DNA from: Mycolicibacterium septicum DSM 44393 | Lineage (GTDB): Bacteria > Actinomycetota > Actinomycetes > Mycobacteriales > Mycobacteriaceae | Length of the DNA stretch: 64,000 bases | Assembly (NCBI RefSeq): GCF_000455325.1 | Contig: NZ_HG322954.1 | Span: 1 to 64,000, forward strand | Reading direction: 5' to 3' | Shown here: in pieces, positions 42,205-51,446 of the stretch | Position numbering within the stretch: position 1 is the first letter of the stretch | Layout: every line of letters starts with the position of its first letter | The notes under the pieces: model-generated | Seen by the model: only the letters and a program-made list of their open reading frames with translations | Told to the model about the DNA's origin: nothing | The model's database searches: none | Position numbers and translations under genes: made by a program

Positions 42205-42540
42205 CTAGTCCCGGCGGTGCACGACCGGAATGCCCCACCGCCGAGTCGGGTCGATACGCCGCAGAGGTGTCTGGTTGAACAGGCGCCGCGCGATCGAGCT
42301 TTTCCAACTGTGATGCTTGTAGGCGATCATCCAATGGCCAGCCAGCCACAACGCAAAGCCACCGACGAACGCGAGGAAGCACTTTGCGGCAGAACCGACT
42401 TCGTTGTGTGCGCCGTAGACGAACGTGCCCACCAAACCGAGCAGCGCAAAGAACACCCCGAACACCCGGGCAATGATCGATCCGAACAACCAGCCGGCCA
42501 GCGCGACCAGGAATGCCGCAGCGAGGTAGGCGAAGATCAT
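42205..42540 (-). CDS. small membrane protein
   Basis: 111 residues with two hydrophobic regions, FAYLAAAFLVALAGWLFGSI and ARVFGVFFALLGLVGTFVYG, a possible third (CFLAFVGGFALWLAGHWMIA), and a basic C-terminal tail. The ATG with GAGG nine bases upstream is preferred to longer forms. It sits in the transfer operon after EccA and a hypothetical gene, so it may be an accessory of the secretion channel. No family was recognised. Confidence 0.6.
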   Translation of the reverse strand: MIFAYLAAAFLVALAGWLFGSIIARVFGVFFALLGLVGTFVYGAHNEVGSAAKCFLAFVGGFALWLAGHWMIAYKHHSWKSSIARRLFNQTPLRRIDPTRRWGIPVVHRRD

Positions 42541-42624
42541 GGTAAGCATCCTCACTCGAGAAGGGTGCGGTCGCCCACACCAATCGCCAACGATTCGAGG
42601 CAATGGGCCGGGCAGGGGGTGGAC

Positions 42625-43149
42625 CTACGCCAAGTCGACGCTGAGACGACTGTGACCTGTGCACCCTCGATGGAGCGCGTTGACCCGCTGCTGTGCACGG
42701 AGCAGCCGTTCGTCGCGGGGCGTGCGTGCGCCGTCACGCAATGATCCGCGGGTCTGGACACTGTCCGGGCCGCCGATCCGCAGCTTGTGCCCGTTGTCGG
42801 GAACGTGATGCCAAATGGGTTGCCACTCATCGAATTCCCCTGTGTCAACACGTTGTTGCAGCTCGCGCCATGGGGCACTATCGGGGCCGGCCTCGATCAC
42901 GCATTGCTCGAGGAAGTCCACCGCCGCCACGGATCCGAATTCTGCGTGGTGGGCGGCTTTGTCGGCGTCAGACCATGTCGGCTCCGTCGCGCCGAGTTCG
43001 ATCAGGTGATCGGTAACCCACCGGTTGACCTTGCGTGTGATTTCACCGATATCCCAGTGTTGTGGGTCCAGGCCGGCCTGGCGCAGGAATGCTGTCACCT
43101 CGTCGGTGCTGACCCGACTGTCGTTTCGGCGCGGTGGAGCAATATCCAT
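42625..43149 (-). CDS. hypothetical transfer-operon protein
   Basis: 174 residues, soluble and acidic. VSTDEVTAFLRQAGLDPQHW begins a helical domain, and AAVDFLEQCVIEAGPDSAPW continues it; the tail is basic. It lies 28 bp downstream of eccA. No signal peptide or known motif. Proximity to EccA allows a role with ESX substrates, but nothing in the sequence proves it. Confidence 0.5.
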   Translation of the reverse strand: MDIAPPRRNDSRVSTDEVTAFLRQAGLDPQHWDIGEITRKVNRWVTDHLIELGATEPTWSDADKAAHHAEFGSVAAVDFLEQCVIEAGPDSAPWRELQQRVDTGEFDEWQPIWHHVPDNGHKLRIGGPDSVQTRGSLRDGARTPRDERLLRAQQRVNALHRGCTGHSRLSVDLA

Positions 43150-43177
43150 GGCTGCCTCCGGCAGGTTGAAGGAACGG

Positions 43178-45034
43178 CTAGGTGATATCGGAGATGGAAG
43201 GGTCCAGGCGCTGAGTCAGAAGGGTGCGCCGAGTGGCCTCGCGTAGATCTGCGGTGATGACTGTGCGACCTCGTCGCAGCCCTTCGGGGGTGCTGGTGTC
43301 GAGTGTGGGTGTGACCCGGTTCTTCATGAGTAACGCGGCCTCGGTCAGGACCATGCGGGCGAAACGACCATTGGCGGCGATGTCGATGAGACGTCGCGGG
43401 CCGCCGGGTTCGCCTCTGGGCCCGGTGTTTTCGTCTTCGCTCGACCATGCCTCGTACAGATAGGTGCATAGCTTCAACCAGTATTGACCGCTGTCGTCGT
43501 CGAGAAGAACCTTGGAACGGCTGGCGGCCATCCGTGTGAGGATTTCCAGCATCTCCTCGCCGGTGTAGGAAGGAAACTCCAACTGGACCGGGAACCGTGA
43601 ACGCATTCCGACGTTGTGGTCCAGCATGGCGTTGAGTGGACCTTTGTATCCCGCGAGAATGACCATGGTGTTGTCGCGGTTATCTTCGGTCCACTTCATG
43701 ATGGTGTCGAGGGCTTCTATGCCGAAATCGTTGGGCGTGTGCGGCTTGTAGAGCTCAGGGGCTTCGTCGACGAGGGCTACACCGCCCTTGGCCTGTTCCA
43801 AGAAGGCCAAGGTGCGGTTGGCTGTTACGCCGATATGCTCACCGATCAGCGTGGCCCGCGAAGCCTCCACCACATCGGGTTTGGCCAATAGCCCCAGACC
43901 GCAATACTCTTCACCGACATCGCGAGCCATCGAGGTTTTCGCGGTACCTGGCGCACCGACGAACGACATGTTGAGACTTTCCATCTCACCGACCTCTTCG
44001 CCGGCGGCGAGCATCATCGCGTCGTATTGCCGAGCGATCTTCAACTGGTGCAGTCGCTCTTTGACCGGTGCCAGGCCGACGTAAGCATCGATACGTGCTT
44101 CAGCCCGGGCCAGCATCTCGGGATCTCCCGCGCGCCGCTTCTCGCGCGCGAGATCGCCCACCGACGGCCCGCTGCGCGGATCCCACCGATTGCTGCGCGC
44201 AGCGATGGCATCGACGGTCGTTGTGAGCAGGCCGTAGGTGGGGTCGGCCAGCGCAGCCGCAGCCTCCGACAATCGCACGTCACCGACAACGGCCTTCTGC
44301 AGATGAAGGTGGGCACGCTTCTCATCCTGGCGCGAACGTTCACACAACCCCAGAAACAGCGCCGCCTCAGCAGCGACCTGAGGGATCGTTGGCTTCATCG
44401 TCGCCAACGTGGCCACAGCCTCATCGACTCGGCCCAGACGGGCTTGGGCCACCCCCGTCATCAACGTCGTCACCTCGTCGACTTCCGGCTCGATCACCGA
44501 CACTGAGCGGCACGTCCAGTCCAGCACCGTCGGCCACTGTTCTGTCACGTAGTACAGGCTGGCGCCCAGGAGACGGTGGATTTGAGCCTGATGGGGTTCG
44601 GAGGCCAAATGGACCGTGTCGAGGAGCTTTTCGGCCAGATCGTAATCGCGTGCTCGGATGACGGCGGCGATGCGCGCCAATGCCAGACCAGTATGGGTGC
44701 AGGGATACAGGTTGATGCAGTCGATCGGAGCCGGAACTGCCGGATAGAGCTGAGTGTCCTCCAGCCCCAGCCGGCGAGTCTCGCGGTGCAAGAATGTCGA
44801 ATTTTCGTGGGCACTCGTCAGCGTGGACACACTGACGTCGCCTGCGCAGGCCAAACCCACCCAGGCGTCGCACATCGCGAGATCGGCATCGACGGCCCGT
44901 TGGAAATGCGGGCGCGCCGCGCTGCGCTGCTGATCCGTGGCGTCCCTGGCCAACGTGAGCGGATACCCGGGTACCGGCGAGGACAGTCCCAGCGCCTCGA
45001 TACCAAGAGCGAAGTGTTGACGGGCGGTCATCAT
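43178..45034 (-). CDS. eccA: type VII secretion AAA+ ATPase EccA
   Basis: 618-residue cytosolic ATPase of ESX systems that handles PE/PPE and Esx substrates. The N-terminal 270 residues are a helical TPR-like domain (MTARQHFALGIEALGLSSPV, ALARIAAVIRARDYDLAEKL). The C-terminal AAA+ domain (CbxX/CfqX type) has Walker A GAPGTAKTS near 360, ASRATLIGEHIGVTANRTLA, Walker B GGVALVDEAPELYKP and the Arg finger in LDHNVGMRSRFPVQLEFPSY. It lies inside the T4SS operon with an ATGA overlap to the TrbL-like gene, away from the mycP-eccE segment 16 kb to the right. It probably serves the plasmid-borne ESX. Confidence 0.9.
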   Translation of the reverse strand: MMTARQHFALGIEALGLSSPVPGYPLTLARDATDQQRSAARPHFQRAVDADLAMCDAWVGLACAGDVSVSTLTSAHENSTFLHRETRRLGLEDTQLYPAVPAPIDCINLYPCTHTGLALARIAAVIRARDYDLAEKLLDTVHLASEPHQAQIHRLLGASLYYVTEQWPTVLDWTCRSVSVIEPEVDEVTTLMTGVAQARLGRVDEAVATLATMKPTIPQVAAEAALFLGLCERSRQDEKRAHLHLQKAVVGDVRLSEAAAALADPTYGLLTTTVDAIAARSNRWDPRSGPSVGDLAREKRRAGDPEMLARAEARIDAYVGLAPVKERLHQLKIARQYDAMMLAAGEEVGEMESLNMSFVGAPGTAKTSMARDVGEEYCGLGLLAKPDVVEASRATLIGEHIGVTANRTLAFLEQAKGGVALVDEAPELYKPHTPNDFGIEALDTIMKWTEDNRDNTMVILAGYKGPLNAMLDHNVGMRSRFPVQLEFPSYTGEEMLEILTRMAASRSKVLLDDDSGQYWLKLCTYLYEAWSSEDENTGPRGEPGGPRRLIDIAANGRFARMVLTEAALLMKNRVTPTLDTSTPEGLRRGRTVITADLREATRRTLLTQRLDPSISDIT

Positions 45035-47175
45035 TGCTGCCCTTTCGTAGCAGGTCGCGGCGTCGCTGCAGGAAATTCTAGGGGGCCGTCACCGGACGCG
45101 TCGTCGGCAACATTGCCAGGACCGCGCTGCGAAGGGTCATCGCCAGCCGATGCCGCATGCCGTCCTGAGGATGCGCGTCGGGACGGCCGCTGCGCTGATG
45201 TAGCCGACATCGCCAAGCCGGGCTCAGGTGTCCCCATGGCCGGCTCATCAACCGGTGAGTGCTGAGTCGGGGGGTCAGAGTGCGGGTGCGCCCCGTGCGG
45301 ATGATCGCCGCCGTGCTCGTGCGCGCCGCCATGCTCGTCCCGGCGATGACCGCGTGCCCGTTCGACAACCGCCACCGTCGCCGCGACCGGCACCGCGACC
45401 TCTGGGGCGGCAACCTCGGCCACCGTTTCTGCGGCCGCGCCGACTTCTGCAGTCGCAGCACTGCGCGTCGCAGTGGTCGCGGCCGCCGACGTCGCATGTG
45501 CGGCCGCCTCCTCAGTCCCGGCCGTGGCCGCGGGCTTGGTGGCCAGATCGGGCGCGGGTCGGCTCGGACGGGGCTTGACGACGTCCAACCCGGGCACATC
45601 GTCAGGTTTCGAGCCGCCACCGGTCTCGGAGCCCTCGTCGCCGTCCTCGTCCGACGAACCCGACCGCCAGTTGCGGTAACGATCGCGCAAGCCCCGCGCT
45701 CGGTCGAGGCCGTCATGGAAGTCGTCGTATTCCGAGCGTGCCGCACCGCGGCCGGAGTCCCATACCGAACGCCAGTGGTGAGCGATCGTTCCGACATTGT
45801 CGGTATAGAAGTGTTTGTCGATGTAGTGGAACACAAAGACCGCCACGATCGAACCGATTGCCACCATGAGCAGGCGCGGAACCACTGTGACCTCGCCTCG
45901 CCCGATGATGCCGGTTGTCAGGGCCCAGGCGATGCCAAGGGTGCTGATGGCTAGGAACGTGGTGAAGATGATCGTCTCGACACCATGGAACAGCAGCTGT
46001 GAACCGGAGCGGGTGGCGAAGTCTTTGGCGCGTTTCCAGCCGATCATGCCGAGCAGGAATGCCGGCGTGACGATGATTCCGTAGTAGGCGGCCTTGGCGC
46101 CGACGACGAGGGTGCTGATCCCGACGTACCAGATGAAGAATCCGATGAAGAATCCGATGACCAGGAAAAGCGCCCCGAGCATGATGTCGTTGGCGCCCAG
46201 GTGCTGGGCGTGGGCGAGCGCGTCAGCGGCGTTGCAGTGGATTCCGCCAGTTTGGGGCAATCGTGGGTCGGCATACATCGCGTGTGCCGGTCCCGGGCCT
46301 TGACCGTCGGCGGCGCGAACGGCCGCCGACCAGGCCTGCCGGCAGCCGGGTATGTCGTCGACGACCCGTCCGAAGTTCATCAGCTGAATCATCGGGCGCA
46401 CGGTGTTGGAGATCAGCTCACCCATCATCGCGTCGAGTTGGCCGTCCAGTGATTGACCGGGAGCAAATGACTGGCCACGCACTGTTTGAGCGATCTGAAA
46501 CCCTGTGGAGCGGGCCATGCCCAACAGGCCGTGCTCGCTGGTCAGTTCGTCGATCGGGTCGCGGAAGAAAGTGAACAACAGCAGTGTCAAGATGGCGGCG
46601 TTGCCTGCGATGCTCCACGCGCGGCCGGGCCGTGCGTTCTGATAATGAAAGCCGGCTACCAGGACGCAGATTCCAATCGCTATCGGGCCCAGCCACATTG
46701 CGTTGACAAACCCCGTGACCGCGGTGTGGATTGGCCGAGCAACCTCGGACAACGCCAGCAGGTAGGTATTCGACATCGCAAAGCGCAAAAACCAGAACGA
46801 CAGCGCTGCGCCGTAGACGATCGCGGCGGCCTCCCAGGTCAGCACGGAGGTGACCAGACTGTGCGACATCCAAACCTGACCGGCCTCGTTGAGCCATTGC
46901 AGCCACGACGCGGGGTTCCAGTCGACTTCTTGGCCGTTGTTGGTGACCGCCTCGGACGTGCTGACCACCGACAAGAACATGTCCTTGAGGGGGACGCCGT
47001 CGGCATCGCGCAGCCCGGTCCACCCCAGCGCTGCAGCGCCGGTAGCCGCCGCGGCGCTGGGCGCTGCGGCCATCGCCATCGCGCACAACGCATGCATCGC
47101 GATCATCACCGTCAGTGTTTGGCGCACCCGATCGTGACGGGAAAGCCACAGCGCCACGCGCTCTCGCAAAATCAT
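45031..47175 (-). CDS. TrbL/VirB6-like conjugal transfer membrane protein
   Basis: 714 residues. There is an N-terminal signal-like helix (VMIAMHALCAMAMAAAPSAA), a periplasmic stretch, then about seven hydrophobic segments between residues 100 and 460 (for example IMLGALFLVIGFFIGFFIWY, YYGIIVTPAFLLGMIGW). The last 230 residues are a hydrophilic, low-complexity, His- and Ala-rich cytosolic tail (GAHEHGGDHPHGAHPHSDPP). This is the layout of the polytopic channel subunit of Gram-positive T4SS. It overlaps both neighbours, VirB4 and EccA, by ATGA. The family call rests on topology and context. Confidence 0.75.
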   Translation of the reverse strand: MILRERVALWLSRHDRVRQTLTVMIAMHALCAMAMAAAPSAAAATGAAALGWTGLRDADGVPLKDMFLSVVSTSEAVTNNGQEVDWNPASWLQWLNEAGQVWMSHSLVTSVLTWEAAAIVYGAALSFWFLRFAMSNTYLLALSEVARPIHTAVTGFVNAMWLGPIAIGICVLVAGFHYQNARPGRAWSIAGNAAILTLLLFTFFRDPIDELTSEHGLLGMARSTGFQIAQTVRGQSFAPGQSLDGQLDAMMGELISNTVRPMIQLMNFGRVVDDIPGCRQAWSAAVRAADGQGPGPAHAMYADPRLPQTGGIHCNAADALAHAQHLGANDIMLGALFLVIGFFIGFFIWYVGISTLVVGAKAAYYGIIVTPAFLLGMIGWKRAKDFATRSGSQLLFHGVETIIFTTFLAISTLGIAWALTTGIIGRGEVTVVPRLLMVAIGSIVAVFVFHYIDKHFYTDNVGTIAHHWRSVWDSGRGAARSEYDDFHDGLDRARGLRDRYRNWRSGSSDEDGDEGSETGGGSKPDDVPGLDVVKPRPSRPAPDLATKPAATAGTEEAAAHATSAAATTATRSAATAEVGAAAETVAEVAAPEVAVPVAATVAVVERARGHRRDEHGGAHEHGGDHPHGAHPHSDPPTQHSPVDEPAMGTPEPGLAMSATSAQRPSRRASSGRHAASAGDDPSQRGPGNVADDASGDGPLEFPAATPRPATKGQQ

Positions 47176-50060
47176 GCGGCCCCCTGCATCGGGGTACTGT
47201 CGAAGTCTCGCGCCAGGTTGTCGGTGGGCGCGCCGAAGAACTGCACCCGCGCGACACGGCCGAGCTCATCGACCATGAATCCCTCACCGCGTCGCTCGGG
47301 GTCTACCGCGCTGGCCTCGGTGATGCGAACCGTGCCGTCGGCGTCGGTTTCCACGAGGTCGTCTTCGCGGGTGTTGCCCGGGCTGGTGTCCTGCGACAAC
47401 GTGTCCACAAGCTGGGGGTACATCTCGGGATCGATCCGGGCCCATTTCAGCGTCAAGTACGCCAGCTCGGGATCCTGCACACGGAAGATCCACTTCTGCG
47501 TGACGAACTTGTCGCCCATGTGCGCCAGGTCGCGGTAATCCTGTGTGATGAACCAGATTCCGGTCGCGTGCTTGCGGCCGCGGCGGGTAATGAGGTGGGC
47601 GATGCGCGCGGTCGCGGGGTAGGCCAGCAGCTCGGCGCATTCCTCGAAGATCATCACATCGAAGATGTGGCGCCGGCCGAACATGAACTTCTGCTCAAGT
47701 TCGATCAGCAGGCCATACACCGCCATACCGGCACGTTGTGGGCCGGAAAGCTGCTCGTACTCATCGCTACTGTCAGGAAGGGCGAGGTTGCCGGTCAAAT
47801 ACACCGTCGCCGCGCCGTCTTGGGGATGGTAAGCCGGTAGCGAGTCGTCGAACAGGCCGGGGAAATCCTCTTCGGCAGACTCCAGACGCAGCAACAACTC
47901 GTCTTCGTCAGATCCCGGCTGCGCGCGTAGATAGCTCATCAGCTCGCGGTGGCTGTTGATTTCGAGGCGTTCGCGGTTCTCCGGTCGAAGGAGACGGCGA
48001 TATCGCTTGGCTTGAATATGGTTGGCAGGCAAACCAATCCAGGGAAGAATGTGAGCCGCTGCCACCCTTGCCGCGACGGCGGTAGGGAAGATGACCAGCG
48101 GATCGAAGCACCATTCCGCCAAGGTGGGGTCGATGAACAGTACGCCGGGAACAGACCGTAGTGCTGTGCGCCATTCAGCGATCGTGTCGGGCTCGAAGAC
48201 CACGACACGTCCGCCCCGATAGATCAATTCCAGCGCAGACAGCTTTGCGCGGTGCGTTTTTCCGCCCCCGGGATCGCCGACGATCGCCAGTCCGGTGTTG
48301 TTGTTGCGTCGGGCGCACCCTTCGGGATCGTGCAGAATGACCGACGGCCGCATGGTGGTTTGATCGACCGCCAGGGGGCTTCCCTTCACGTTGCCGACGC
48401 GCCCGGAGATCAGCGGCAAGAACAACGACCACTCGTGGGCCGTCGTCGGGTTGCGGAATTCGTCCAGAGGGCAGGAATTTTCGCTTCCGGTGTGGAACGC
48501 CTTCCACAGTTGCAGTTGCGCCCCGCGCCGGCGGCGCACCACGATGCCGACCGACTCCAGTTCCTGTCTAATCTGCTTCACGGCGTCGTCGAGGGCCGCG
48601 GGGGTGGCAGCACCGACCGCGATGATCGTGCTGTGATCGAGCTCGCGTTCGGCGGGGTTCGACATCTTGCGTGTGTACGCCCGCGTGCTTTTCAGCTTCT
48701 TAGGTAACTCATCGTCTTCTCGTCCGCGGTCACCGCGCTGGTCGATCTGATCTTTGATGTTCTTGGTGTAGCGGTAGTTGACCGCCTTAGCTTCCTCGGG
48801 CGTGCGCACGTCGTAGTGCTGGGTCCACTCGATCGCGGCATCGGTCTGAACGTTGAGCAGGCCGTGCAAGTAGGACGCACGAGGAAACCAGATTCCCGAT
48901 TCAGGGAAGTGCTCGACAGTGAGGAATGTTTGATAGCTGCTGGCCGCCATCGGATTGTTGGGGTCATACACCCGAACAAGCGGCTGCACCTTCGGTCGCC
49001 ACCATGGCCGATCGGCGTTGTCGCCCTCATCGAGCGCCATTTGCGGAAAGTCGGCGGCAGTAAGGGAACTCGGGCCCGCGCCGTCGGTAGGAATCGGCTG
49101 GTGAATCACGCCCAGGCCGGCACGGTGGCGGTAGTACCACTGGATCTGAGCAGGACTGGCGGGGCGAATGTTGAACTGATTGGGTAGTGCCCCGACGATC
49201 TTTCGAGCGACGGTGCGGTAGTGGTGGATCGATGTATCGGAATCCTTATCCCGGCCGCTGATCCAGTCGAGCACACGTTTTCCCTGGCCCAACGTGGTGC
49301 GGCCCGAGGTGCCCGAATCGACGGGGATGGACAGCCAGAACCGCGCGCGTACCGGACCGGTGTAGCCCGAGGTGATGGCTTTCGAGGGCGCGGCGATGGT
49401 TGGTTCCCATGCGCGGCACTGCTTGATCCATGCCTTGTTGTCGGTGTGGGAGCCGACCATGGAGCGCATGATCGCTTTCTTGTCCTCGGCGACGAGAAGG
49501 CCGCGGATCTGTGCACCCGAGGGCAGTTGACGTCCCAGGCTTTGGGTCAGCTTGGCTGCCTCTTCGTGCACGTTGAACGAGCGCATCGTGACAGCACGCC
49601 CGTCGAGGAGATACTCGGCGTAGACGCCGCCGCGTGTGAAGACCAGATTGCCCTCGACCTGCTGGGCGGGGTCGAAACTCTCGTCGACAGTGAGACCGTG
49701 GTCGTCGCCGTTGGAGGTGATGACGTGTTTGGGGCGCAGCATGTTGCGCACGAACATCATCCGCACGGCCAACGACGGTCGTGTCCTGGGGATCAGGACG
49801 CGCATCAGCGCCACGGTGATCACCATGAGCGCTATGCCGCCGACGAGGACCGGCCACGCGCCTTCGTGGGTGTCCACCCACCACAGCGTCGCTCCGCCGA
49901 TCGTGATGATGGCGCCACGCTCGGCGGGCCGGTACGGGCCGCCCGGCCACCTTTGGCCTTTGCCTACATCCCCGCCGACCTGGATTTCGACGTCACGGAT
50001 GCCGGTGTGTACGGTAGCGGCCTCCCCGCTGCGGCGGGGAGCCATCATGGGCGCACTCAC
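47172..50060 (-). CDS. VirB4-like T4SS ATPase
   Basis: 962 residues. Two hydrophobic segments near residues 50-90 (AIITIGGATLWWVDTHEGAW, VLVGGIALMVITVALMRVLI) anchor it, followed by a VirB4 N-terminal domain. The ATPase core has Walker A GDPGGGKTHRAK near 597-605, Walker B VMIFEECAEL and GIWFITQDYRDLAHMGD. VirB4 powers channel assembly and substrate passage. The membrane-anchored form resembles a PrgI/VirB3-VirB4 fusion of Gram-positive conjugation systems. It overlaps the preceding and following genes by four bases. Confidence 0.88.
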   Translation of the reverse strand: MSAPMMAPRRSGEAATVHTGIRDVEIQVGGDVGKGQRWPGGPYRPAERGAIITIGGATLWWVDTHEGAWPVLVGGIALMVITVALMRVLIPRTRPSLAVRMMFVRNMLRPKHVITSNGDDHGLTVDESFDPAQQVEGNLVFTRGGVYAEYLLDGRAVTMRSFNVHEEAAKLTQSLGRQLPSGAQIRGLLVAEDKKAIMRSMVGSHTDNKAWIKQCRAWEPTIAAPSKAITSGYTGPVRARFWLSIPVDSGTSGRTTLGQGKRVLDWISGRDKDSDTSIHHYRTVARKIVGALPNQFNIRPASPAQIQWYYRHRAGLGVIHQPIPTDGAGPSSLTAADFPQMALDEGDNADRPWWRPKVQPLVRVYDPNNPMAASSYQTFLTVEHFPESGIWFPRASYLHGLLNVQTDAAIEWTQHYDVRTPEEAKAVNYRYTKNIKDQIDQRGDRGREDDELPKKLKSTRAYTRKMSNPAERELDHSTIIAVGAATPAALDDAVKQIRQELESVGIVVRRRRGAQLQLWKAFHTGSENSCPLDEFRNPTTAHEWSLFLPLISGRVGNVKGSPLAVDQTTMRPSVILHDPEGCARRNNNTGLAIVGDPGGGKTHRAKLSALELIYRGGRVVVFEPDTIAEWRTALRSVPGVLFIDPTLAEWCFDPLVIFPTAVAARVAAAHILPWIGLPANHIQAKRYRRLLRPENRERLEINSHRELMSYLRAQPGSDEDELLLRLESAEEDFPGLFDDSLPAYHPQDGAATVYLTGNLALPDSSDEYEQLSGPQRAGMAVYGLLIELEQKFMFGRRHIFDVMIFEECAELLAYPATARIAHLITRRGRKHATGIWFITQDYRDLAHMGDKFVTQKWIFRVQDPELAYLTLKWARIDPEMYPQLVDTLSQDTSPGNTREDDLVETDADGTVRITEASAVDPERRGEGFMVDELGRVARVQFFGAPTDNLARDFDSTPMQGAA

Positions 50061-50470
50061 CAGCCGCGGTTGACCGAGACGGAGCCGCCGTTACCGCCGT
50101 TGAACCAACCGCCGGGGGCTTTCTCCACTTCGCTGTTGCCGCGTTGGTAGATCCCCACGATGTGGGTGATGAGGATGGCCAGACCCACCCCGCCCAGGAT
50201 CGCCTTGAACGCCGCGCCCTCCCCTTTCTTCCAGTGGTCGCGCATGCCGCGGAGAATGCCGCCGCCCAGGAAGTAGACGCAGCCGATCCCGACAATGATG
50301 TAGAAGATCCAATGGCTCATATCGATGAGCCCGCCGCCGCCGGCAGCGAGGATGACCTGCGAGTTGGGTTCAGTGACGCCGTGGACCGCGACGTCGGCGA
50401 TGTTGCTGCTCGCGCTCACCGGGTCCGGCATGTCGTGCAGCCACGTCTGCAAGAGGCTCAGTTCGTTCAT
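50057..50470 (-). CDS. two-helix membrane protein (VirB2/pilin-like position)
   Basis: 137 residues with two membrane helices, WIFYIIVGIGCVYFLGGGIL and FKAILGGVGLAILITHIVGI, separated by a short positive loop (RGMRDHWKKGEG), and a Gly/Asn-rich C terminus. Size, topology and place directly before VirB4 match VirB2-like or related small channel subunits of Gram-positive T4SS. No conserved sequence motif confirms this. Confidence 0.6.
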   Translation of the reverse strand: MNELSLLQTWLHDMPDPVSASSNIADVAVHGVTEPNSQVILAAGGGGLIDMSHWIFYIIVGIGCVYFLGGGILRGMRDHWKKGEGAAFKAILGGVGLAILITHIVGIYQRGNSEVEKAPGGWFNGGNGGSVSVNRGW

Positions 50471-50495
50471 GATGGTGCTCCTTCGATGTGATGGG

Positions 50496-51446
50496 CTACG
50501 GGGTTGCTGCTGAAGCAGGTGCAGGCGCCGGGGTCGGGGTCAGATCAGCCACCGTCGGCATCGCGTCGATCTGCGCGACGAACCAGCTGCCGCCGCTGGC
50601 CCGCAGCGTCAGTGGGTAGGACAGTGTCTCCTGGCTGTAGTCGGGCCTTCGCGCGGAAACATCAATGTGCACCGGCAGCTCGAAGTTGTCAGGTGGGTTC
50701 TCAGGAGCCTCCGATTCGGCCTGGGCTGCGGTGACGGTGGCCTCGCTGTAGGCCGCCAGCGGTGTGATCCCGGAGTTGGGGGTGGTGAATCGGTCCAGTC
50801 CGCCAGCGTTGGTGAGGTAGGCGGTGGCGAATCCTGACAGTGAGGTGAACAAGGGCGTGAACTCGGTCGAGTCGGGCCTACGCGGCTCGACCGTGACGGG
50901 ATAGTTCAGCGCGATATATGCCCCGGGCGGGTCGGACTGCAGGCGTGAGATCTTGTCAATGGCTTGCAGTCCGGTGTGCTGGTAGGCGCTCACCGTGAGC
51001 TGATAGACCGCCGGGGTCTTTGGAGCTCCTGGGTAAAGCTGTTCGCTCACCTGGACTTTCACACTGTAGAGGCTGACCTCGTCATTGCTGGGCCCGTACT
51101 TGATGGCTTGAGGCTTGGCGTCCGAGACGATCTTGGAGCCAGGAACAGCCGGGGTGTACTTGCGGCCGTCGGGGTAGCAGCGGCTCAGATCCGTTCCGCC
51201 GGTGATGGTTCCCGACAGCAGCGATTCGATGCAGTCGGCCGCGAACGCCTTGACCCGGTCGGATTCATTGACGACCGATCGGCTCTCCTCAGTGATTGGC
51301 GGTGGCGGGGGCGGAAACACGAACCGTTTGGCCTCGGCCAAACCGCTGATCGCCGAGAACAGCACCAGGGCAGCGAAGCCGCCGCGACGGGCGATGTTGC
51401 TACCCGCACCGATCCGACGCTTCCACGTGTTCGAGATTTTCATCAA
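50496..51446 (-). CDS. TcpC/VirB8-like conjugal transfer protein
   Basis: 316 residues. One N-terminal helix (RGGFAALVLFSAISGLAEAK), a proline stretch (VFPPPPPPI), then two NTF2-like domains. KAFAADCIESLLSGTITGGT with DLSRCYPDGRKYTP marks the first and FATAYLTNAGGLDRFTTPNS the second. This is the architecture of TcpC of pCW3 and related Gram-positive T4SS, a VirB8 equivalent that scaffolds the channel at the outer face of the membrane. The start overlaps the preceding gene by four bases. Confidence 0.8.
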   Translation of the reverse strand: MMKISNTWKRRIGAGSNIARRGGFAALVLFSAISGLAEAKRFVFPPPPPPITEESRSVVNESDRVKAFAADCIESLLSGTITGGTDLSRCYPDGRKYTPAVPGSKIVSDAKPQAIKYGPSNDEVSLYSVKVQVSEQLYPGAPKTPAVYQLTVSAYQHTGLQAIDKISRLQSDPPGAYIALNYPVTVEPRRPDSTEFTPLFTSLSGFATAYLTNAGGLDRFTTPNSGITPLAAYSEATVTAAQAESEAPENPPDNFELPVHIDVSARRPDYSQETLSYPLTLRASGGSWFVAQIDAMPTVADLTPTPAPAPASAATP